64,000 nucleotides of DNA, taken from NCBI GenBank assembly GCA_022457065.1, contig JAJGBQ010000003.1:2666001-2730000 (forward strand). The letters run 5' to 3'. The position numbers were made by a program, and so were the translations under genes. Shown piece after piece: positions 1 to 11,836 of this stretch; position 1 is the stretch's first letter, and each line of letters starts with the position of its first letter. This DNA comes from Curvularia sp. ZM96. Its lineage: Eukaryota; Ascomycota; Dothideomycetes; Pleosporales; Pleosporaceae. Below the pieces are notes generated by a model. That model did not search any database, had not been told where the DNA came from, and saw only the letters and a program-made list of their open reading frames with translations.

Positions 1-71
1 CGCATAGCAACGCGATACCCGCCGCACGCAACAAACCCCGAACTAATCCCCGCAGCCAAAGTACCGACCAA

Positions 72-620
72 ATGAACGCCTTTTTCCAATCTCACCTGGA
101 AAACGCTCCTGCCCACCCACCTCAGCATATCCGTCGCACTGCTCCGCCTCTCGACACATCCCGCCCTGCTGCCGCCACAAAGACTTCGGAGTCTGCAAAC
201 CCAAACACACACCCTGAACCCCCCTTACGCAACCGCACCCTGAGTCTCTGTACTACCACGACTGTAGAAACTATCATTCGCCTCGTCCTTGTCCGCCACG
301 ACTATCTCCCCAAATGGGACGGCGCGGCGCAAGATGCATATCATAGCTTTGACGAGCGCGTTTCCGAGGAGCGGATCGCAGTGTGGGTGCGCAAGCTGGA
401 CGGATTGCTGTGTGCGTTGTGTGAAAGGGTGGGTGGAGTGCGTGAGACGAGGGGTGTACTTGAGGAGGGGGTGAGGAGGTCCTTGGGGAAGGGGGTTGAA
501 GAGGGTAGTGGAGAGGGAGAGGAAGATGAGGGGCATGGTGGTGTTGATGATGTTGTTGCTAATGATGACGGGGACGAATATGATGATGATATGGAAGAGG
601 AGATGTTGATGGATCTGTGA
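72..620 (+). CDS. Hypothetical protein with acidic tail (probably 5'-partial)
   Basis: I do not recognise this protein. The frame runs open from base 3 to the ATG at 72 without a stop, so the true start or an upstream exon may lie outside the window. The visible 182 residues have a Pro/Thr-rich N-terminus, a predicted helical middle (VETIIRLVLVRHDYLPKWDG through about residue 120) that looks like a folded segment, and a strongly acidic Glu/Asp/Gly tail ending DDDMEEEMLMDL. The acidic tail could suit a nuclear or chromatin-linked protein, but nothing visible proves this. It is convergent with the tRNA methyltransferase gene, with about 190 bp between the two stop codons. Confidence 0.4.
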   Translation: MNAFFQSHLENAPAHPPQHIRRTAPPLDTSRPAAATKTSESANPNTHPEPPLRNRTLSLCTTTTVETIIRLVLVRHDYLPKWDGAAQDAYHSFDERVSEERIAVWVRKLDGLLCALCERVGGVRETRGVLEEGVRRSLGKGVEEGSGEGEEDEGHGGVDDVVANDDGDEYDDDMEEEMLMDL

Positions 621-814
621 AAAGAGAAAGATTCAATGAAGAAAGATGGAGAGGGAGTAACGTGGAGGATGCTTTACAACTACGAAATCGTTCAAGTCAT
701 GTAAGCATACTCGATCATATGGTCTGTTCCTTCCATGCCTATTCAACAGACATAAATCCCGATATCCTTCTAATTCCAATCAACAACCCCTTTTTCCTCT
801 TTCTTATCAAATAC

Positions 815-2291
815 TCAAACCTCTCTAAAAGCCACTTCCTCTGGCAACCTGAAGCTTGCACAAAACATCCTCTTCTTCGGCGCCACATCTCTCACATCGT
901 GTACATGTACATCTTCCATATCCGGCGTGATCTCGTAGCCCAGCTGTCTGCTAATCTCCTCGCAGATGCCCTTAATTTCAGCCACGTTGTCATCGCTCTT
1001 AGTGGAGAAGCAGTGGACGTGGATCATGGGTAGCTTTTGCTCTGTATGTGGAGCAAGCATCTTCTTAATTTCCGCGGCAGGCAGACCGGGGACGTTGGCG
1101 TAGAGGCCGATGAAGGAAGGAAGAAACGTAGTGGCAGAGGCAGGCAAGTTCATTACGTAGTGAGCGAAGAAGCGGGGCTGAACAAGAGTCTTGATGGGTT
1201 CTGGCTGCTTGTTCTCTTGGGGGTTGCTGCGGGAGACTTTGGTCTTTGGGTAGATGGGGACGCTGTGTTTGGAGTTCTCAAGGAGGAGATCGGCCGATGC
1301 TTTGCGGATAAAGGCGCCGCCGTCGGTGTTGAAGGAGCGGACAAAGTCGCCGACCTTGTTGATCTTGATGTTGCCTACGAGCGAGTTGTACGACTCCGGG
1401 TTGAGGTCGTTGGCCCAGACAAAACACTTCTTCTTGCCGGAGGGGACAGCAAAAGGACCGACTCCTGCCATGACGTCGCAAATGGCCTCACCCTCCTTGA
1501 ATATGTTACAGAGGCGTTCGTGCTCAGTGTGCAGGCGCGTGTTCCAGTAGACTTTGGCAAAGTCGAACTTGAAGGTGCAGCCCTGCTCCCGCAGCTCAAC
1601 GTTCATATCGTCAGGTCCGTAGAGAACCTCGTATTGGAAGGTCCTGAAGGCATTCTCAGTGCCCACATTGTCCAGCTTGTTGATGACTGTCTTAACCATA
1701 GGGTTCTTGTCGGCGAGCACGGTCGCAATGAGGTGCTTGTATGGCCAGTACCGCTCGCGCAGGTTCAAGTGGGCGACATGGCCGGCAAGTGCGAAGCCCT
1801 GGGGAATTTCATCGTCGTGCTTAGACTCTGGTGGGGGAATGGTAGCGCTCGTGATCTCCGAGTAGGTGAAGTAGTCGTAGTCGAGGTGCAGCTGGTAGGG
1901 TATCACACCCAATGTCCCACTCTGCTCGAGGTCGCGCAGCTTAGGGGACCATGTAGTTCGATCTGCCTGGTTTCAGACTCAGCACTTGGATGTACCTGCG
2001 CACGCCGGGTGACTCACCAGTGTGGACGACTTCCGGCCGCAGCAGCAGACACTTGACACCCTTCTGCGCTTTCTCGGTATCGGGGTCCGCTCTAATTGGG
2101 TCGACACGGTTGTTGGGCAGCGTGTCCTTGGAGGCAGTAAGTTCTTTGCGGCATCGCGAAATGTCCTTGGGGTTGAAGATGCGTGCGGCCGAGGTGGGGA
2201 TGGTCTTTTGGAAGAAGCTGCGGTCCAGCACCTTCATGGCGCGGTTCACTGGCGGCGCGAACATGTCGTCGGTTGTTTCTGGGCCAGACAT
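815..2291 (-). CDS. TRM5: tRNA (guanine37-N1)-methyltransferase Trm5
   Basis: Trm5 methylates N1 of G37, next to the anticodon, using SAM; in fungi it acts in cytosol/nucleus and mitochondria. I read two exons, 2291-2018 and 1962-815, with a 55-nt intron (GTGAGT donor, GCAG acceptor), giving 473 residues. The N-terminus has the family block PPVNRAMKVLDRSFF. The middle carries YQLHLDYDYF, then the SAM-binding segment ICDVMAGVGPFAVP and ANDLNPESY. The catalytic-core motif is HYVMNLPASA. The start at 2291 (MSGPETTDD) was chosen because the frame further upstream opens only at a non-ATG codon; a second Met nine residues on (MFAPPV) could serve as an alternative start. The gene is divergent from the kinesin gene. 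Confidence 0.93.
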
Positions 2292-2883
2292 TGAAGCGTG
2301 CGACCGTGGCGGGGGTTGGGACAGCAGAGGCGGCGGTGGTGAGGGCAAAAGTCACGATGGTGGTGGTGGGAATTATTTTCTAGAATGACGCAGCGTCAGG
2401 GTCCCCCCGTCCAGGCCCAGTCCGTCGCCTGCCCCTCGAATGGCGGAGGCGTGCCGTACCTGCACATCGCTTCAGCCGCATCCTCGTAGCACTTATATTC
2501 GCAGCCCGGCTGCAGTTGGTTCTGGGCGTACCATTGTTTCGACAAAACCGCCAGGGTCTGCTGCGCGTTTGTAGAGCTGCCGGGGCGGAATGCAGGGTGC
2601 AAGGATCGCGTAATGCTAACAAGTTAAGTTGGTTGCTTGTCCCTGGACCGCGATTTAAACATCATAACAACACCACCGCAAGCCGCCGCTCCACCTCCTG
2701 ACCCGAAAAAGAACATCCCCATACGCAGCCACGCCCCCGACTGCCCCCGACTGCCCCAGTCGCCGCCCATGAAGTCTCACAGCGACTGCGTCTGACCGTT
2801 GCTGCAACCAACCTCTTTCGCTGCACTCTCCTTTCCTCGAATACCCCGGATTTGCACCATCTGCTAGTTGGACAGTACCCACC
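2292..2883. promoter_or_regulatory. Divergent intergenic region TRM5 / kinesin-3
   Basis: These 592 bases separate two divergently transcribed genes and should hold both promoters. The 100-150 bases before the kinesin ATG are pyrimidine-rich on the plus strand, as is common near fungal transcription starts. On the minus strand, 2396-2612 holds a short open frame of about 70 residues with Cys residues (GCEYKCYEDAAEAMC). It has no ATG of its own and is preceded by a branch-site/acceptor-like string (CTTAAC..TTAG), so it could be the last exon of a small gene. I found no convincing first exon and do not call it. Confidence 0.5.
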
Positions 2884-5800
2884 ATGGCGTCCGGAGGAGG
2901 CGGCAACATCAAGGTCGTGGTGCGATGTCGACCCTTCAATGGACGAGGTAGGCATCTCGCCAGCTCTCTCATGTCATGTCATGGCATTGTGGCTAACACC
3001 AGGCAGAGAAGGCGCGCAATGCACAATGTATCGTGCAGATGAAGGGCGACCAGACCATCCTTTCCCCACCAACCAGCGCCGATGTCAAGGGAAAGGCCGC
3101 CAAAGCCGCTGCTGAGGGCGTGAAGACATTCGCCTTCGACAGGTCATACTGGTCCTTCGACCGCGATGCCCCCAACTATGCCGGCCAAGACAACCTCCAC
3201 GAAGACCTCGGCAAGCCGCTGCTCGACAACGCCTTTCAGGGCTACAACAACTGCATCTTCGCATACGGTCAGACGGGTTCCGGAAAGTCTTATTCCATGA
3301 TGGGTTATGGCCAAGAATACGGCATCATCCCCAAGATTTGCCAGGACATGTTTGAGAGGATCAAGGGAATGCAACAGGACAAGAATTCAACCTGCACCGT
3401 GGAAGTCTCGTACCTCGAAATCTACAATGAGCGCGTGCGTGACTTATTGAATCCCTCAAACAAGGGCAACCTGCGAGTCCGAGAACATCCGTCTACCGGT
3501 CCATACGTTGAAGATCTGGCCAAGCTGGTAGTCCAGTCTTTTGCCGAGATCGAAAACTTGATGGACGAAGGAAACAAGGCCCGTACCGTTGCTGCAACCA
3601 ACATGAACGAAACGTCCTCCCGATCGCATGCCGTATTCACCCTCACCCTCACCCAGAAGCGCCACGATGTCGAGACCAGCATGAGCGGAGAAAGAGTAGC
3701 AAAGATCAGTCTGGTTGATTTGGCTGGATCAGAAAGAGCCCAGTCTACAGGTGCAACCGGTGCACGGTTGAAAGAGGGTGCGGAAATCAACAGATCCCTA
3801 TCTACGCTGGGTCGTGTCATCGCGGCGCTTGCCGATCAGTCATCGGGAAAGAAGAAGGCCCAAGTTCCGTACCGAGACTCCATCTTGACATGGCTTTTGA
3901 AGGACTCGTTAGGAGGAAACAGTATGACCGCTATGATTGCCGCAATCTCTCCTGCCGATATCAACTTCGAGGAAACACTGTCGACTCTCCGATATGCCGA
4001 CTCCGCTAAGCGAATCAAGAATCATGCCGTCGTAAACGAAGACCCCAACGCGCGCATGATCAGAGAACTCAAGGAAGAGTTATCAAAACTCCGCTCCCAA
4101 CTAGGCGGAGGCGGAGGCGGCGGTGGAGCAGGAGGCTCAAATGGTATCGTCGAAGAACAGTACCCACCAGACACGCCGCTAGAGAAACAGATGGTCTCCA
4201 TCACACAAGCAGACGGTTCCACTAAAAAGGTCTCCAAGGCTGAGATTGCGGAACAACTGACTCAATCGGAGAAGCTTTACACGGAGTTGAATCAAACCTG
4301 GGAAGAGAAGTTGCAAAAGACGGAAGAGATCCACAAGGAGAGAGAGGCTGCACTCGAAGAACTTGGTATCAGCATTGAAAAGGGCTTCGTCGGTCTATCG
4401 ACACCCAAGAACATGCCGCATCTGGTAAACTTGAGCGACGATCCGCTCTTGACTGAGTGTCTCGTCTATAATCTCAAGCCGGGCACCACAACTGTAGGAA
4501 ACTCCGATGTCGAGGGCCAAACTGCACAGATACGCTTGAACGGTTCGCAAATCCTTTCAGAGCACTGCAACTTTGAGAATGTAGATGGCAAGGTGACAGT
4601 GATACCTCAAGAAGGCGCGAGTGTTATGGTCAACGGTGTCCGTATTGACAAGCCAAGGTTACTCAAGAGCGGCCACCGCATCATCCTTGGCGACTTTCAC
4701 ATCTTCCGATTCAACAATCCGCAAGAAGCAAGGGCTGAGCGTGCCGAAGTAGGAACAAGTCTTCTCCGGCAAACAGTTACCGCTGGTCAGCTCGGCGGGT
4801 CTCCCTCTCCTGCACCTCGACCTGGTCACGACAGATCGTATAGTACAATCAGTGTAGCGAATAGCGATTTCGACTCTGACAGTCCGAGAGCAGGATCGCC
4901 TGCATTCTGGCAACGAGGGCGAGAGTCGGAATTCTCGTATGCACGAAGGGAAGCACTCACTGCTTGGTTGGGACCAGACAAACGCATTGAAAACCTACCA
5001 GACGAAGACTTTGAAGCACTCTACGAAGATCTTAGCAGGTTACGCGAGACACGCAAAGCACGACCCGAGAGCCGAATGATCAGCGATGAGGGTGATACAG
5101 AGTCAATGTCTTCATATCCGGTTAGGGAAAAATATGCTTCTGGTGGTACTCTCGACAATTTCTCGCTCGATACCGCGCTGACCATGCCTTCAACCCCACA
5201 TCAAGACGGTAGCGACAAGATGCAGGAAATACGAGATGACATGCAGAGCAAGATAGATCAACAAAAGGGCGACTTCCAGGCCAAGCTGAAAGCCGAAGAG
5301 GATGCCAAGGTAGAGCTGGAAGAGTTACGAGCTGCAAAAGACGCAATGCAGAGGCAACTCAAGGCGCAAAAGGAGGCATTCCAACGCCACTTGAAAGAGC
5401 TCGGGCACGAGATTCCGCTTGAAATAGACGAAGACTTGGAGCTGCAGGCATCAAACTCACCAAAAGAGAAGGACGTACAAGACGAAAGGCAGGTCGAGCT
5501 GATTCGCTCTGTCCTCAAACAATGGCGGCGACGGAAATACGTCACTATGGCAGAGACTCTTTTGCAAAATGCTGCGATTCTTAAAGAAGCTCAAGTCCTG
5601 AGCCAGCAAATGGATAAACGAGTCGTATTTCAGTTCTGCATTGTCGACGTTGGCCATAACGTCCCTTCGTCCTACGACTTGGTAAACATGGGCATTCCAG
5701 GAGAAGACGACGAGCACCTCGACAGCCAGTCCAAGCCATGCGTTGGCGTGCGCGTAATCGATTTTAAGAATGAGGTCGTCCACCTATGGTCATTACAGAA

Positions 5801-7835
5801 GCTCCGCGACCGTGTCCGGCGGATGCACCAGGTGCATCAGTACATGAACCGACCAGAATACTTTCAGCACTTCAATCCCGAATCGCCATTCTCTGATCCG
5901 TGCATGCCCGAGTTTACACGCATCGGCGATGTCGATGTTCCACTTGCTGCCGTATTTGAGTCGAGAGTGCGAGACTTCAGCCTGGACGTAATATCGCCGT
6001 ACACCTCCAACCCTATCGGCATCATCCGCCTATCTCTGGAACCTTCATCTGCCGAGGCACCCTCGACCACGCTCAAGTTCAACGTCGGCATGCACGAAAT
6101 GGTGGGATTCTCGGAGCGAGAAGGAACAAAAGTACACGCTGTGCTTTTTGTACCCGGTATCTCGGACGAGAGTGGTGCGACCACTACGACTTGGATTACC
6201 GACTTCAACGAGAGTCCCATCCGTTTTGAGAGCGTGCATAGTATGAGCCTTCCTTATCCAAGTCCACGCGACACCTTCCTTCGGATATCTATCTTTGCCA
6301 AAGTAACCGACATCCACCTCGACATGCTGCTCAGCTGGGATGATATGCGTGATTCGGCCGAGAAGCCTAAACAAAAACGGCGTAATGCGCGTCTGCCAGA
6401 ATCCGAGTTCTACACAGAAGACACGCACGACATTTTTGCCCGCGTACAGATTCAAGAAATCACGGATGATGGCACTTATCAACCTGTCGAGGTCACCCAG
6501 AGTAGCATCATGGACCAAGGCGTTTACCAGCTTCATCAGGGCCTTGCACGTCGCATTGTTGTGAATCTTACCCATACCGCCGGTGAGACCATACAATGGG
6601 AAGGTGTGAAATCTCTGCGCATGGGCCATATCCGAATGGTTGACGCAGCAGGCAATTGCCCTAACTACGGCTCACCCGTCAAGGAGGTTCCGGTGGATCT
6701 CATCTCGCCACCTATTGTCCGAAACAACGCAGACGGCACAACCAATGTCAAGTTTGTTGGAAGATGGGACAGCACTGCACACGCCTCGCAGATCCTCGAC
6801 CGGGCAACGAAGGATAACTTCCGCGTTCGGACCACTCTTCTCTTCGACGTCGCATCCTCAAAGCTCATTGAACCTATGACTTTCTCGTTTGACCTCTACG
6901 TGCAGATCCGTGGTCGATCATACATGCGTCCCACCTCACTCTTTTCCCTGTCGAATATCTGGAACACGGTCAAGATTGTCCATTCAACAGTCGGAATCTT
7001 CAATGTGGCTATACGTCCAACATCTGTAAAGCGTGCAACAGATCTCTGGCGCATGAACACAAAAGACGACTACATCAAAGGCGAGGAGCAGCTTGCAGGC
7101 TGGACACCCCGCGGTGTTTCGTTAGTGCGTGATTTCATCAACGTCGAAAAGCGCCGGCGGCGTGTTGCTGAGATAGAAACGGCCCGCTCCGTCCTTTCCT
7201 CCAAGGCCCTCAGTATACCTACGTCCGCGCTAGCATCGTCGAAAGACAAGCCATTAAACGATGCACAGAAAGCACTCCTTCAACGCATCATCTCCCTTTG
7301 GAAGACTAAGAAGGCCCCAGCAGAAGTCATCTTAAACTCCACGAACCTCGAACCACCCACCAAGGGCGCCGCTTTTGCATCGCGTTCCTCCTCCCCCTCC
7401 CCAAGCCCGACGCCTAGCCTAACGGCTACCGTACGCTTTATACCCAAGAATCCGAACCTCATGAAAGCATCTTACCTTCTCACACCAGACCCAACAAATA
7501 CACGCTGGACCCGGCGGTTCGTTGAGTTACGAAAACCATATCTTCACATCTACTCCACAGATGGTGATGAGATCAATGCCATCAACATCAGCACTGCGCG
7601 CATCGACCATTCCCCACAGATTGCGAAATTGCTTGGTGGGGGGCAAGACCAACACAGCAACAGTGCGAATGGAAGTGGGGGTGCGGGAGTGCACAAGGAC
7701 GTCGTGTTTGCAGTCTTTGCACGGTCGAACACGTATATTTTCCGTGCGAGGAGCGAGAGGGAAAAGATAGAGTGGATTTTGCGGTTGGATCAGAGTTATT
7801 TTAGCAGTGGGGAGGGCAGTGAAGAGAGCGCCTAA
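2884..7835 (+). CDS. uncA: Kinesin-3 motor protein, UncA/Unc-104/KIF1 type
   Basis: This is a plus-end microtubule motor; fungal members of the family move early endosomes and other vesicles along hyphae. Two exons (2884-2947 and 3007-7835, 59-nt intron) give 1630 residues, the usual size. The ATG sits in a good context (caccATGg). The N-terminal motor domain shows the P-loop GQTGSGKS near residue 110, switch I NETSSRSHAVF and switch II LVDLAGSERA. After a short Gly run and coiled coil comes an FHA domain (about 500-590, TVGNSDVEGQTAQIRL). Further domains are the KIF1B/DUF3694-type region in the middle and a C-terminal PH domain (about 1505-1615, ending EREKIEWILRLD) that should bind membrane phosphoinositides. 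The architecture is complete and intact. It is divergent from TRM5. Confidence 0.96.
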
Positions 7836-8381
7836 TCGCTGATGGATCGTAGAAGATGCATCGGGTACCTTTTGCGCGCAATCTAACGTCTATTTCTTGT
7901 GTCTGGTTTCTATACAGTTGGTGGTTTGGGGGTGTTGTAAGATGGGATATCGTTTTCCTGCTTTTTGGGCGTTTGCTATATAGGCCTTTCTTGGGATACC
8001 CAGAGCAAACTTGATGCTCGTTCGGCGCGATCACTGTAAAAGAGATCAATTTCTATCTCTATTGCTACGTACGTACATATAATTCGCTTGCACTTTATCA
8101 AGTGTTCCATTTTCCTCTCTCCAGAATAGATGCGACAGGGATCAATCGAAAGCGGCAACCACGGTGTTCGTGTCCAATCGAAGATTTTGTTTATGGTAAG
8201 ACCGCCCCACAGACCCCTCTCCAATGCATCACCGAGGCTAATATTTCACCGACACAGCTTAGGTACTCGTGCTGTGCCTCGACTTCAAAAACCTCGAGCT
8301 CTGGAGGACGTTACATTCACTGTATGCACACGCAACCAATAGGAGCAGTCCGTCTGAAATAAGAACAACCTGTAACTCACA
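7836..8381. other. Intergenic, kinesin 3' end / kinase promoter
   Basis: These 546 bases hold the kinesin 3' UTR and the promoter of the downstream kinase-like gene. It is AT-richer than the flanks. Short open frames here lack codon bias or motifs; I see no gene or RNA. Confidence 0.6.
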
Positions 8382-9687
8382 ATGGCAGAGGCACAAAAAG
8401 AGAAGACACGGCATGATCTGGACGATGAAAAGCTCGGAAAGTACCTTCAGCAAGAGATATCTGGCATCAAACTACCCGTCACATCAACAAAGATAGGCTA
8501 TGGCCAAAGCAACCCAACTTATTTCGTTGACGATGCTGCAAAAACACGGTACATCTTGAGGAAAAGACCAAGCGGCGCCATCATCTCGCCTGTTGCGCAC
8601 CGAGTCGACCGTGAGTACAACGTGATCAAGGCGCTGGGTACAGTCGACGGTTTTCCCGTACCAAAAGTATACTGTTTGTGCATGAATTCCGATGTAATTG
8701 GAACTCCGTTCTACGTATGTAGTCATCCCCTCTGATATCAGGGTCAGCATCTTGAAGTAATGTCCTACTGACTCACTGTTGAAAATCAAAGGTGATGGAA
8801 TTCGTCCAAGGCCGGATTATCACCGACACCAATCTTGCAACTCTCCCGAAGGAGGAGCGCCGCGCAGCCTGGGCATCTGTGAGCTCCACACTGGCCTGGC
8901 TTCACTCTATCGACCCAGACTCTATCGGCTTGTCTTCTTTTGGCAAAAAGGAAGACTTCTACAAGCGGCACTGTAACACCTTTTCACGCATAGAAGCACA
9001 GCAGGCTCAGGTCAAAGACATCAAGACTGGCGTCAAACTCGGCAGAGCCCACCCGCATTTCGACGAGATAGTCGAGTACATACAGCGTCATGCGCCAAGC
9101 GGCCGCAGCTGCATCATTCACGGAGACTACAAGTTTGACAATATCATCCTGCATCCAACTGAGCCGCGAGTCGTGGCAATCTTGGATTGGGAACTGAGCA
9201 CTATTGGGCACCCCCTCATGGATGCCGTGTACCTTGTCAACTCGTACTGGAACCATGCGGGCCGGAGTGTGGTACACTTGCCTGGTGAGGCTGTGCAGGC
9301 GAAAGGTGATGAGAAAGAAGGAACAGCTTATGACGAGGAGAATTTGGAAAAGTATGGTATGCCAAGTATGGATGAAGTGTTGGACGTGTATACACAGAGG
9401 GCCGGGTGGGATCCAAGGAAGGATGGGTGGGAGGTTGCAAAGGCCTTCCATTTGATGAGGGTAAGCATTTCTCTAACCACAAGGCGTTATAGAAAGAAAC
9501 GCTTTACTAACATGACAAATAACAGGGGAGCGTGATAAGCCATGGCATTCGAGCCCGGACTTTCAGCGGCCAAGCCAGCAGCGAGTTCTCATATCTTTAC
9601 TTTGAATATATCAAGCGCGGACTCGACGAAGCGCACCGCCTGGTCCGTGAAATGAAGGAGAAAGAAGCCGCAAGGAGCAGCCTGTAG
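8382..9687 (+). CDS. APH-family phosphotransferase (ACAD10/11 kinase-domain type)
   Basis: This is a protein-kinase-fold small-molecule phosphotransferase. Three exons (8382-8714, 8792-9460, 9526-9687) give 387 residues; both introns are phase 0, and the second has a clear TACTAAC branch site. The catalytic Brenner motif HGDYKFDN lies at about residues 221-228 and the Mg-binding ILDWELSTIGHPLMD at about 242-256, both typical of the kinase domain found at the N-terminus of ACAD10/ACAD11 proteins. Here the domain stands alone, with no acyl-CoA dehydrogenase domain downstream. Related domains phosphorylate 4-hydroxy-acyl-CoA lipids; whether this one does is inference. The C-terminal SSL is not a canonical peroxisomal signal. 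Confidence 0.9.
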
Positions 9688-11836
9688 ATAGGCAAGAAAA
9701 AACAAGAGACGATTACGTGTAGGATGACGTTTTGATCTGCTTCGGAAATATTCGTACCATTGTATCCAACATAGCCACAACGTTGCTCGCATACTCTCCA
9801 CAACCCCCCAACCACACTTTGCTTCTGTCGCCCTTTCCTCCTCTGAACCACACGGATACACTCACCTCGTGGCCGGGTGAACTCGTCCCGACTCCACCCT
9901 ACGCGTAACCTACCTCTCTCATTCACCTCCACACCCCAGAGCACCCACTCTTTCCCACTCTTTTCTCCCCAACCACCTACCCACACCTCCCTCAAGCTCC
10001 GACAAGAAACGCACAAGAACTAAGATAAAAAACGGGTCTACATTCCCCACCCCACCCACACTAACCGTCACAAAAAAAAGTTACCCTCCCCCGTTCAACC
10101 CGCCCAGTTTAAAAAAAAAACGGTCTCGCCCAAAACAAGCCAAGCTTTCTTGGCAGCCCTCACAAGACTGCGCTTCCCCCTATCGGATGCGCTCACTGCA
10201 AACCAAGCGCTACTAGAGGAGCAGTAGCAACGCTGCCCAGCCCGCACACACTCTTAAAAGAAGAAACTCGCATATGCATGTAATGCGCATGTGCGCGCGG
10301 ACGTTTTGAAGGGAAGGAGGGGACGGGGGTGGGCGATGGGTAGGTATGATCGACAGTAGTTTCTGACGCGGAGAGATGGGGGGGTTTTGGAAGGTGGGTA
10401 GAAGGAAAATGTGGGAATGGGGGGTATAGTAGCTTAGGCGGGTAGGTTTTGCGTCGTGGCGATGTTGGTGGTGGTGGTAGTGGGGTGGGGGGGAATAGGC
10501 GCGCTACGGGGAATATAGTAGAACAAGTCACAGAGACATGTACGTATACGTGCATGATTGGAGATGAAGCTAAGTTTACATGGTACTACTAGGTCTGCGG
10601 CAAGTGCAGTATCGGTAGCGTGGCGAGATAAGGGTCTGGACAACGTTGTTGGTTGGAGGGCATGTTGATGGTGTTTTTTTTTAGGTGGTAGGTAGGATTA
10701 GTAAGTAGCGTCGGTACTCCGTACCTACCTACCACGTGCTACGTAGGCACATAGGGGAGAGCGGGCAGGGGACGGAGGAAGACGGAGGTACGCGCGCGGT
10801 AGGTACTCCGTTACGTTCCGATACATGCCAAGTGTGTTTGTGCGCTGGAGCGGAAGCGGACAAGGGGAGGGCGAGACAGTTGGTGTGTTTGGTTGGTGGG
10901 GGCGAAAGGGGGCGAAAGATGCATGCGCGGACATGGGCGCGGAGACATGGTGCGGGACGAATTGTAAGGAGGTCTTGTTCCTTGTGTGTTTGGTGATTGT
11001 AAAGATCGATTTGGGCTCGATCCCGTAGATTTGGGGGAAACGCCATGGTGAGGCGTGGCGCTTGGGTTTGTTGCTTGGTGCGCCTTGTCGCCTTGTCTTG
11101 TCGCCTTGTTTCCTTGGGACCAAATTAAGGCCGCCGGCCTAGGTGAGTGAGGGAGGTGAAAAGAGGTAGATGGGAATTGACTTTCCCATGGTAGAAAAAG
11201 AACAAGACGATGGAAAGAGGAAAAAAAAGAAAAGCACCGTCGTATATGGGAAGAGGCAACGAAATCGCGCGTATGCATTTTGCTTCTTCTTTTCAGAATG
11301 TAGTGTGCTAAATCTATCAATTGACTGTACAAGGCCGTGCTGGGGCGTGTTCTTAACAAGCTCGATATCCCCATAGCCCTTATGTTCGCACACCCTACCA
11401 ATTCTACATGCCCGACGCAGCTGTGCGTGCTGCGCAGACGAACCAGAAGAAAAAAGGGAAATGTCCAATTTCGCTGCCGTCTCCCCAAATTTTTTAAGAT
11501 TTCTTGACGCCGACGCTATGCCTGAAAGCAAAAACAAAGTGTAAAAGAGTGAAGAAGACACATAGACGACAACGTGGTTTGATTACAAGAAGTCTAAATG
11601 CCGGAGGGTTTATTATGGAACAGGGGAGTTCGAAAAAGCTTTGAGACCTGCTGGCGGCTTTGCAACAGAGATAGACAGGGAAAGGGAGAGAGGAAAAACA
11701 ACCAACAAAACCGATGGGGTATAAAGAGCGTGACTGCTTTTGATCTCACGGAGGAAAAAAGTGATGTGTGAAATTACAGCGGGTGAAAGGAAGGCAAGGA
11801 AATGGATGACGCAAAAGGAGATCTATAGTGTTGAAC
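9688..11836. other. Long gene-free region between convergent genes
   Basis: About 2.1 kb lies between two 3' ends, which is unusually long for this otherwise compact window. It has strong strand asymmetry: 9780-10020 is C/T-rich on the plus strand, while 10300-10500 and 10820-10960 are G-rich. It also holds A/T homopolymers, a short repeat of CGCCTTGT around 11080-11110, and a 12-bp inverted repeat described separately. Several open frames exist on the minus strand, including one of 140 residues with a hydrophobic start (11139-11561), but they are low-complexity and carry no domain I can name. An unrecognised non-coding RNA or small gene is possible. Confidence 0.5.
10685..10735. repeat. 12-bp perfect inverted repeat
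   Basis: GTGGTAGGTAGG at 10685-10696 is exactly repeated in inverse as CCTACCTACCAC at 10724-10735 with a 27-nt loop. Inside the loop lies GGTACTCCGTACC, itself a 5-bp inverted repeat around TCC, and GGTACTCCGT occurs again near 10800. It could form a hairpin in RNA or be the end of a decayed element. Confidence 0.6.

Noticed and set aside
1037..2056. Plus-strand open frame of 339 residues over TRM5
   Set aside because: Antisense shadow of TRM5; no domain and it runs through the TRM5 intron.
2396..2612. Small Cys-containing minus-strand protein between TRM5 and kinesin
   Set aside because: No ATG in frame and no first exon found; kept only as a remark under the intergenic region.
11139..11561. 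Minus-strand 140-residue frame with a signal-peptide-like start
   Set aside because: The rest is low-complexity with Phe runs translated from poly-A/T tracts; no cleavage-site pattern or Cys-rich mature part to suggest a secreted effector.
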